Both the position numbers and the translations under genes were made by a program. Source: an uncultured Alphaproteobacteria bacterium (GTDB lineage Bacteria; Pseudomonadota; Alphaproteobacteria; Rhizobiales; Ancalomicrobiaceae). Taken from it: a stretch of 64,000 nucleotides of DNA. Below the pieces are notes generated by a model, which saw only the letters and a program-made list of their open reading frames with translations, had not been told where the DNA came from and searched no databases. Below are positions 61,477 to 64,000 of this stretch, one piece after another (position 1 is the stretch's first letter; every line of letters starts with the position of its first letter). Location of the stretch: positions 43,446-107,445 of the forward strand of contig CALMFH010000153.1 of the NCBI GenBank assembly GCA_937864925.1, read 5' to 3'.

Positions 61477-62631
61477 TCAGTCGGCGAGGAGATCGCGCGC
61501 CACGATCAGGCGCATGATTTCGTTCGTCCCCTCGAGGATACGGTGGACGCGGGCGTCGCGCAGGAAGCGCTCGATCTCGTAATCGGCAAGATAGCCGTAG
61601 CCGCCGTGCATCTGCATCGCCTCGTCGATGATCTGGAAGCACACGTCGGTGGCGAAACGCTTGGCCATGGCGCAGGCTCGGGTGACCTTGCCGTCCGTCC
61701 CCTTCGGGTCCTTGGCCGACAGCAGCCACGCCGCCTTGTGCACCATCAGCCGCGCCGCCTCGAGCTCGGTCGCCATGTCGGCGAGGCGGAACTGCAGCGC
61801 CTGGAAGTCGGCGATCGGTTTGCCGAACTGCTTGCGCTCCTTGACGTAACGCACCGTGCGATCGAGACATTCCGCCGCTGCGCCGAGCGAGCAGGCGGCG
61901 ATGTTGAGCCGCCCGCCGTCGAGCCCGGCCATGGCGATCTTGAAGCCTTCGCCCTCTTGGCCGAGCCGGTTCGCCACCGGCACGCGGGCACCGTCGAAGA
62001 TGACGGCGGCGGTGGGCTGGCTCTTCCAGCCCATCTTCTTCTCCTGAGCCCCGAAGGAGAGCCCGGGCGTGTCCTTCTCGACGACGATCGCCGAGATGCC
62101 CTTCGGCCCCGGCCCGCCGGTGCGCGCCATGACGACGTAGACGTCGGAGACCCCGCCGCCCGAGATGAAGGCCTTGGAACCGGAGAGCACGTAATCGTCG
62201 CCGTCGCGCACCGCCCGGGTGGCGAGCGCCGCCGCGTCCGATCCGGCGCCGGGCTCGGTCAGGCAATAGGAGGCGAAGGTCGCCATCGAGGTGAGATCCG
62301 GCAGCCATCTGGCGCGCTGCTCGGCCGTCCCCCAGGTGTCGACCATCCACGCCGCCATGTTGTGGATCGAGATGTAGGCGGTGGTCGAGGTGCAGCCGCG
62401 CGCCAGCTCCTCCATGATCACCGCCGCATCGAGGCGCGACAGCCCCGAGCCGCCGACGTCGTCACCGACGTAGATGCCGGCGAAGCCGAGCGAAGCGGCA
62501 TGGCGCAGCGTCTCGACAGGGAAAGTGGATTTCGCGTCCCACTCCGCCGCGTGCGGGCCGAATTCGTCGCGCGCGAAGGCCGCCGCGACGTCCTTGAAGG
62601 CGGAGGTCTCCTCGGAGAGGGCGAAGTCCAT
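61477..62631 (-). CDS. Acyl-CoA dehydrogenase, probable isobutyryl-CoA dehydrogenase
   Basis: A 384-residue flavoprotein: [15 protein letters not shown] (FAD/substrate block), [19 protein letters not shown], and the C-terminal [36 protein letters not shown]. The catalytic glutamate is presumably the one in LEGTNE. As the first gene of the operon with HIBCH and MmsB it is best assigned to isobutyryl-CoA oxidation in valine breakdown. ATG 62629-62631 (MDFALSEE); a longer in-frame start is not supported. 38 bases separate it from the hydrolase gene. Confidence 0.92.
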   Translation of the reverse strand: MDFALSEETSAFKDVAAAFARDEFGPHAAEWDAKSTFPVETLRHAASLGFAGIYVGDDVGGSGLSRLDAAVIMEELARGCTSTTAYISIHNMAAWMVDTWGTAEQRARWLPDLTSMATFASYCLTEPGAGSDAAALATRAVRDGDDYVLSGSKAFISGGGVSDVYVVMARTGGPGPKGISAIVVEKDTPGLSFGAQEKKMGWKSQPTAAVIFDGARVPVANRLGQEGEGFKIAMAGLDGGRLNIAACSLGAAAECLDRTVRYVKERKQFGKPIADFQALQFRLADMATELEAARLMVHKAAWLLSAKDPKGTDGKVTRACAMAKRFATDVCFQIIDEAMQMHGGYGYLADYEIERFLRDARVHRILEGTNEIMRLIVARDLLAD

Positions 62632-62967
62632 GGGGCGCTCCCGGCGGTTCGTGACCGGAGTGCTGCGCACCCTCGTCGGAGGTCGCATCCCCGGCCCGGG
62701 CGCCCTTGTCTCGGCGCCGCGTTGCCCCGAGGAGTAGAGAGCGCCCCGACCACCGTCAATCGCCGCCGTTGCGCGTGAGTCTGTGGCGAAATGCACATGG
62801 TATCGACGAAAGACGAAAGAATTGGAGGCGGAATACGCTTGGGGGCGGTCCTCGGCGGCGTGGCGCCGCGTCGAGCCGGCGGCGGTCTCGGGCGTCCGAG
62901 GCTTGTCGGCGTCGGGCGATGCGGGGCATCATCGCCGCCCGCAGGCGAGCGAAGGCGAGGGACCGAC
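62632..62967. other. Divergent intergenic region, 336 bases
   Basis: It lies between the valine operon (minus) and the thioesterase gene (plus). It should contain both promoters; a less GC-rich patch at about 62,775-62,830 is the likeliest place. I see no strong palindrome and no credible gene. Confidence 0.5.
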
Positions 62968-63402
62968 GTGGCATCACACACCCACCGGCAGGTCGAGGAA
63001 CGCATCAGGGACAGTTTCGCCCGCCAGTCGATGATGGCGTCGATCGGCGCGACCATCGTCTCGGTCGAGTCGGGGCGGGTCACCCTGACGGCGCCGACCG
63101 GCGAGGGCTTCCGCCAGCAGCAGGGCTTCGCCCATGCCGCGGTGGTCTTCGCCCTCGGCGACAGCGCGGCGGGTTACGCGGCTCTGACGATGATCCCGCC
63201 CGAGGCCGAGGTCATGACCGTCGAGATGAAGATCAACCTGCTCTCCCCGGGCGAGGGATGCCTCGTCGCCGAGGGTCGTGTCCTCAAGGGCGGTCGGCGG
63301 CTGGTGGTGGTCGCGGCGGACGTGTGGGCCGAACTCGACGGCGGTGGCCGCCGGCACGTCGCCGTTCTCCAGGGGACGATGATCCCGGTGGACCACCGCT
63401 GA
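62968..63402 (+). CDS. PaaI-type hotdog thioesterase
   Basis: A 144-residue acyl-CoA thioesterase-like hotdog protein: DSFARQSMMASIGATIVSVESGRVTLTAP, then GFAHAAVVFALGDSAAGYAA, where a catalytic helix acid (Asp) is expected, and VEMKINLLSPGEG. I chose the GTG at 62968 because GAGGGACCGAC precedes it and it gives family length; an upstream in-frame start at 62791 would add 59 unlikely residues. It would hydrolyse a small or aryl acyl-CoA. Confidence 0.82.
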   Translation: MASHTHRQVEERIRDSFARQSMMASIGATIVSVESGRVTLTAPTGEGFRQQQGFAHAAVVFALGDSAAGYAALTMIPPEAEVMTVEMKINLLSPGEGCLVAEGRVLKGGRRLVVVAADVWAELDGGGRRHVAVLQGTMIPVDHR

Positions 63403-63555
63403 ACGAGAAATCGACACCCGAGATCGCCGAATCCGCCCGCCGAGCGCGACCTCACCCTTCGGTGATCGCCCCCATCGTGACCCGCCCCCGTCGCCCGTGC
63501 TAATCACCTCCGCGACGGGGCCGCAGACGAGCCTCGCGAGGGAACGACGAAGATC

Positions 63556-64000
63556 ATGAGCGACAAGCTTCTCGCCGCCGGGCGCGCCGCCGCCGACATG
63601 GGTGCCATCCTCTCCGGCCGCCGCATGCGCCGCAACCGCCGCACCGACTGGTCGCGCCGCATGGTGCGGGAGAACCATCTTTCCGTCGACGATCTGATCT
63701 GGCCGATCTTCATCCTCGACGGCGAGAACCGCCGCGAGAAGGTCGGCTCGATGCCCGGCGTCGAGCGTGTCTCGGTCGATCTGGCGGTGCGCGAGGCGGA
63801 GCGCGCCGCGAAGCTCGGCATCCCCGCGCTCGCCCTCTTCCCCTATACCGACCCGGATCTGCGCGACGATTTCGGCTCCGAAGCGCTCAATCCGGAGAAC
63901 CTGATCTGCCGCGCCTGCCGGGCGATCAAGGCGCACGTTCCCGACATCGGCCTGATCACCGACGTGGCGCTCGATCCCTACACCTCCCACGGCCACGACG
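63556..64000 (+). CDS. hemB: Delta-aminolevulinic acid dehydratase (porphobilinogen synthase), 3' end cut by window
   Basis: The first 148 residues of HemB, which joins two 5-aminolevulinates to porphobilinogen in heme synthesis. RRMRRNRRTDWSRRMVREN, DDLIWPIFILDGENRREKV, SMPGVERVSVD, LALFPYTDPDLRDDFGSEA and DIGLITDVALDPYTSHGHD match the family. The active-site lysines lie beyond the edge. The last visible DVALDPYTSHGHD includes ligands of the metal site region. ATG 63556. Confidence 0.94.
   Translation, partial: MSDKLLAAGRAAADMGAILSGRRMRRNRRTDWSRRMVRENHLSVDDLIWPIFILDGENRREKVGSMPGVERVSVDLAVREAERAAKLGIPALALFPYTDPDLRDDFGSEALNPENLICRACRAIKAHVPDIGLITDVALDPYTSHGHD

Noticed and set aside
1..64000. 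CRISPR arrays, rRNA, tRNA, insertion sequences, integrases
   Set aside because: I looked for regularly spaced repeats, cloverleaf-like segments ending in CCA, terminal inverted repeats and DDE or tyrosine-recombinase motifs, and saw none. A dedicated tRNA and repeat search was not possible here.

Overview
The window reads as chromosomal DNA of a GC-rich alphaproteobacterium, most likely of the order Hyphomicrobiales (Rhizobiales). The main support is the gene order pyrE-pdxJ-acpS-lepB-rnc-era-(insert)-recO-...-parC, together with Bpt-type leucyltransferase and hemB. The order is an inference from synteny and protein style; no rRNA or tRNA gene is visible. I saw no insertion sequence, integrase, prophage or CRISPR array.

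Region 1 (1-31,831) is accessory and catabolic. Two complete branched-chain-type (Liv) ABC transporter sets lie in tandem on the minus strand. The first (1-4,585) has a binding-protein gene broken by one missing base. The second (6,156-12,529) shares an operon with an SDR dehydrogenase, a beta-hydroxyacid dehydrogenase and an SMP-30 lactonase. Next come a CitE-like lyase, a divergent FCD-type GntR regulator with an isochorismatase-family hydrolase, and a nine-gene minus-strand operon (24,343 down to 14,999). That operon encodes a succinate/malate-CoA-ligase-like pair, two MaoC/HTD2-type hydratases, two class III CoA-transferases and a NitT/TauT ABC transporter. A third CoA-transferase lies divergently at 24,809. 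A palindromic sequence, ATGCATAATGCAT with variants, recurs at five places, all next to or within these transcription units. It defines a probable GntR regulon that imports an organic acid, activates it with CoA, hydrates it and cleaves it. The best guess at substrate is a C4-C6 branched or unsaturated dicarboxylate, in the manner of itaconate or mesaconate degradation. A HlyD/RbbA-type/ABC-2 export operon with its own TetR gene closes this region.

Region 2 (31,832-32,874) is a gene-poor junction with a strongly AT-rich stretch and a probable degraded gene. Region 3 (32,875-49,227) is the conserved core: pyrE, pdxJ, acpS, two tandem lepB genes, rnc, era, recO and parC. It is interrupted by a ThDP enzyme/flavoprotein pair, a GGDEF-EAL protein and a YidE/AspT-type transporter.

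Region 4 (49,454-58,920) holds a peptidoglycan-binding-domain protein, a hypothetical protein, bpt, an RDD membrane protein, a soluble chemoreceptor combining globin, CZB and PilZ modules, and a threonine dehydratase. It ends with a TetR gene divergent from an unusual membrane-domain/CrtI-type oxidoreductase fusion, with duplicated GGTACC operators between them. Region 5 (58,925-62,631) is a valine-catabolism operon: isobutyryl-CoA dehydrogenase, 3-hydroxyisobutyryl-CoA hydrolase, a small membrane protein and 3-hydroxyisobutyrate dehydrogenase. A PaaI-type thioesterase and the start of hemB end the window.

A 114-bp element made of two long hairpins occurs just after pyrE and, inverted, just after the chemoreceptor gene. 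A diverged relative follows pdxJ.
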